This document shows, piece after piece, positions 61,973 through 64,000 of a DNA stretch of 64,000 nt. The DNA is from Streptomonospora sp. PA3 (GTDB lineage: Bacteria; Actinomycetota; Actinomycetes; Streptosporangiales; Streptosporangiaceae), in assembly GCF_009728995.1 (NCBI RefSeq), contig NZ_VTZW01000016.1, positions 20,421-84,420 on the forward strand. The letters are read 5' to 3'. The notes under the pieces were generated by a model. The model was given only the letters and a program-made list of their open reading frames with translations. It had not been told where the DNA came from and searched no databases. Each line of letters opens with the position of its first letter. Position 1 is the stretch's first letter. The position numbers were made by a program, and so were the translations under genes.

Positions 61973-63235
61973 GTGCGGCCGGGCCATCAGCACACAGCGG
62001 GACGGCGGGGTCGCCGCCGCGGCGGCACCGCGCGGGCGCGGCGGCCGGATCCGGTCGGCACGCGCCCCGGACACCGGATGGCCGGTGCGCTGTGCGTGCT
62101 GGTGTGCGCGGGAGCGGTGGCGGTCACCCCCTCCGGAGCCGCCGTGCGCGACCCCGGTCCGCAGGACGCCTACGAGGAGTCCGCGGCCCGGCTCGCGGCC
62201 CGCCTGGCCGGCGTGCGCGCCCGCCTGGACGGCCTCTACGCCCGCGCCGACGAGAAGATCCTCGACTACGCCGCGGCCGCCGAGCGACTGGAGGACGCCG
62301 AGGAGGAGAGCCGGTCGGCCGCGCTGGCGGCCGAACGCGCCCGCGAGGACGCCGAGGACGCCCGCGAGCAGGCCGCCGACTACGCCGCCGCCGCCTACAT
62401 GGGCGCCGATCTCAGCGCGGCGCTGGCCTGGGGCTCGGCCGAGGGGCCGCAGGAGGTGCTGGACCGCGGCGCCGGCCTGGCCCTGATCGGCCACCGGCGC
62501 GGCAGCGCGGTCCAGGTCGCCGGCGCCGCGCTGAGCGCCGCCGACACCCTCAGCGAGCGCGCCGAGGCGGCCGAGGAGGAGGTCCGCGGCGCCGCCGACG
62601 ATGCCGCCGACGCCAAGGAGGCCGCGCTGGAGGCCGTCGCCGAGCAGGAGGACGCCCTGGCCGACATCACCGCCGAGCAGTCGCGCGTCGAGCGGAGGCT
62701 GGCGCGGGCGCGCGGGGGCATCGGGGCGTCGGAGCAGGAGCGCGATCAGGCACTGGAGCAGGCCGAGACGGCGGCCGGTTCCCCTCGGCCGGGCGGCGCG
62801 CACTCCGCCGGGGAGGCGGCCGGCGCCTGCACCGCCTCGGGCGCCGGCGCCCACCCCAACGGGCGCATTCCCGCCTCGGCCCTGTGCCCGCTCCCCCAGG
62901 CCGGCGAGATGCTGCGCCCCGACGCCGCGGCCGACTTCATCCGGCTCGACGACGCCTTCCGCGACCGGTTCGGGCGCCCGATGTGCGTGACCGACTCCTA
63001 CCGGTCCTACCCCGAGCAGGTCCGGCTCTTCCGGGAGAAGGCGGCCGGCATGGCGGCGAGCCCGGGCACCAGCGCCCACGGCCGCGGGACCGCGGTGGAC
63101 CTGTGCGGCGGGGTCAACCGCCACGGGTCGGCGGAGTACACGTGGATGGCGGCCAACGCCCCCCGCTACGGGTGGCGCAACCCTCCGTGGGCGCAGGGCG
63201 GGTTCGAGCCCTGGCACTGGGAGTACACGCGCTGA
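61973..63235 (+). CDS. Secreted coiled-coil protein with VanY-like D-Ala-D-Ala carboxypeptidase domain
   Basis: A 420-residue exported protein: a long Arg-rich leader, hydrophobic segment MAGALCVLVCAGAVAV (36-51) followed by PSGAA, an Ala/Glu-rich coiled coil (about 65-260), a linker, and a LAS-superfamily peptidase domain (about 290-420) with YRSYPEQVRLF, SAHGRGTAVDLC and EPWHWEY zinc ligands. The coiled coil plus peptidase resembles cell-wall amidase/carboxypeptidase regulators. Start GTG 61973 with GGGGGAG 6 bp upstream; ATG 62078 (MAGALCVL) is an alternative nearer the hydrophobic core. Confidence 0.87.
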   Translation: MRPGHQHTAGRRGRRRGGTARARRPDPVGTRPGHRMAGALCVLVCAGAVAVTPSGAAVRDPGPQDAYEESAARLAARLAGVRARLDGLYARADEKILDYAAAAERLEDAEEESRSAALAAERAREDAEDAREQAADYAAAAYMGADLSAALAWGSAEGPQEVLDRGAGLALIGHRRGSAVQVAGAALSAADTLSERAEAAEEEVRGAADDAADAKEAALEAVAEQEDALADITAEQSRVERRLARARGGIGASEQERDQALEQAETAAGSPRPGGAHSAGEAAGACTASGAGAHPNGRIPASALCPLPQAGEMLRPDAAADFIRLDDAFRDRFGRPMCVTDSYRSYPEQVRLFREKAAGMAASPGTSAHGRGTAVDLCGGVNRHGSAEYTWMAANAPRYGWRNPPWAQGGFEPWHWEYTR

Positions 63236-63313
63236 GCGCTGCGCGCCGGTCTTGCGAACCCCGGCCGGATGCGGACACGGGTGCGGCGCGGCGACCGCGC
63301 AAGCGGCGCCTGC

Positions 63314-63994
63314 TCAGGCGCCCGCGCCCACGCGCAGCTCGAACTCGCCCAGGCGGCCGCCGTCGATGTAGAGCTCCTCGCCGCGCTCCAGCGGCCGGGT
63401 GCCCGCCGGCAGCGCGGCGGCGGCGAACCCCTCGCGCATGCTCTCGGCCCAGCCCAGGTCGCCGTCCAGCTCGGCGCGCGCCAGCGCGCTGTCCTCGACG
63501 GCGGCCTCCACGACCAGCGGCGAACCGTCGAACTCGTCGTGGGTGACGATGGCCGGTCCCAGGCTCAGTGACACCGGGCTGCCCTCGGGGGTGCGCCACA
63601 GGCACGCCGGGGTGTAGCCGGCGTGCCGGCCGTGTCCCCCGAACAGGGCCAGCACGCCGACCGTCGCGGTCAGGGCCGTCGCACCCGACGGCAGCACGAC
63701 GCCGTCGTCGGTCCCGCGCACCAGCCGGGGATCCAGGCTGGTGCGCTCCCCCTCGACGCTGGCCGGCACCGGCCGCTCCGGGCGCACGGGCGCGCACAGC
63801 CGGGTCTCGAACTCCACGATGATCTCCACGGGAGAGGCCAGCGCCTTGTGGTAGGCGTCGGCGAGGCGGTCGCGGCTCTGCTCCAGCAGCTCGGGGACGC
63901 TCTGCGCGCCCGGGTAGCCGAAGACGCAGCCGTCGTCGACGACGCCGGAGCGCTCCTCGCCCCCGCTCGGCGAAAGGTAGGTGACCCACCGCAT
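63314..63994 (-). CDS. Fumarylacetoacetate hydrolase (FAH)-family-like protein
   Basis: A 226-residue protein whose N-terminus MRWVTYLSPSGGEERSGVVDDG resembles the FAH-family opening (with GxVxxxxV), and whose middle keeps LSLGPAIVTHDEFDGSPLVVEAAV, similar to the family's GPxxVTxDE segment. The usual metal-binding EEE cluster is not obvious, so catalytic status is unsure. It probably begins at ATG 63994. Convergent with the VanY-like gene. Confidence 0.7.
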   Translation of the reverse strand: MRWVTYLSPSGGEERSGVVDDGCVFGYPGAQSVPELLEQSRDRLADAYHKALASPVEIIVEFETRLCAPVRPERPVPASVEGERTSLDPRLVRGTDDGVVLPSGATALTATVGVLALFGGHGRHAGYTPACLWRTPEGSPVSLSLGPAIVTHDEFDGSPLVVEAAVEDSALARAELDGDLGWAESMREGFAAAALPAGTRPLERGEELYIDGGRLGEFELRVGAGA

Positions 63995-64000
63995 CGAATG

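Overview
The window is very GC-rich DNA from an actinomycete chromosome. Gene content and order point to the Nocardiopsaceae or a close relative (Nocardiopsis, Streptomonospora, Thermobifida type). The evidence is the conserved order argCJBDF, infC-rpmI-rplT-trmH-kinase-pheST, aroE-mltG-ruvX-alaS, rarA, aspS, rel-apt, yajC-ruvBAC, yebC-pdxT-pdxS and the pimA-acyltransferase-pgsA-HIT block, together with a conservon (cvnA-D) and frequent GTG/TTG starts. Almost everything is on the minus strand; only five genes (27.2, 32.7, 36.2, 55.5 and 62.0 kb) are on the plus strand. This is mostly housekeeping DNA with a few accessory insertions.

Layout, left to right. 0-0.66 kb: the 5' part of an IscB (OMEGA) RNA-guided nuclease gene with its structured omega/HEARO RNA, placed exactly at the 3' end of argF. 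0.64-6.06 kb: the arginine operon argC-J-B-D-F (translationally coupled argB-D-F) with an ArgR-like operator. 6.2-6.8 kb: a large palindromic repeat element. 6.8-10.4 kb: an amine-oxidising cassette (FAD oxidase, MarR regulator, class III aminotransferase). 10.7-18.6 kb: pheT, pheS, a PAS histidine kinase, trmH, rplT, rpmI and infC, with an ATC start and an attenuator-like leader on infC. 18.6-19.9 kb: a gene-free, repeat-filled junction between two conserved blocks. 19.9-27 kb: aroE, mltG, ruvX, alaS and two small membrane proteins. 27-33 kb: a kinase-like membrane protein, rarA, a PAS/GAF/SpoIIE phosphatase and a 46-residue zinc-finger protein. 33-41 kb: aspS, an MBL hydrolase, a DUF349 protein, a cupin, bifunctional rel and apt. 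41-46 kb: yajC, ruvB, ruvA and ruvC (with a LexA box) and a DUF4282 protein. 45.5-53.6 kb: yebC, pdxT/pdxS, phosphatidylinositol-mannoside biosynthesis, a HIT protein and TerC. 53.7-64 kb: a DUF885 peptidase-like protein, a cyclase-family protein, the conservon, a VanY-like peptidase and an FAH-family protein.

The most unusual items are (i) the IscB/omegaRNA element whose first RNA stem contains the argF stop codon, so the predicted guide is read from the end of argF; (ii) a dispersed palindromic element seen at four intergenic sites, three of them with a conserved core, two with 50-bp tandem units (4 versus 2 copies), and one with the core flipped relative to its ends; its core hairpin also occurs alone as an apparent terminator; (iii) yajC followed by a terminator hairpin and then apt, with no secD/secF where related genomes have them; and (iv) a tiny RanBP2-like zinc-finger gene that looks leaderless.

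Family assignments rest on motifs read by eye. Nothing was searched against a database.
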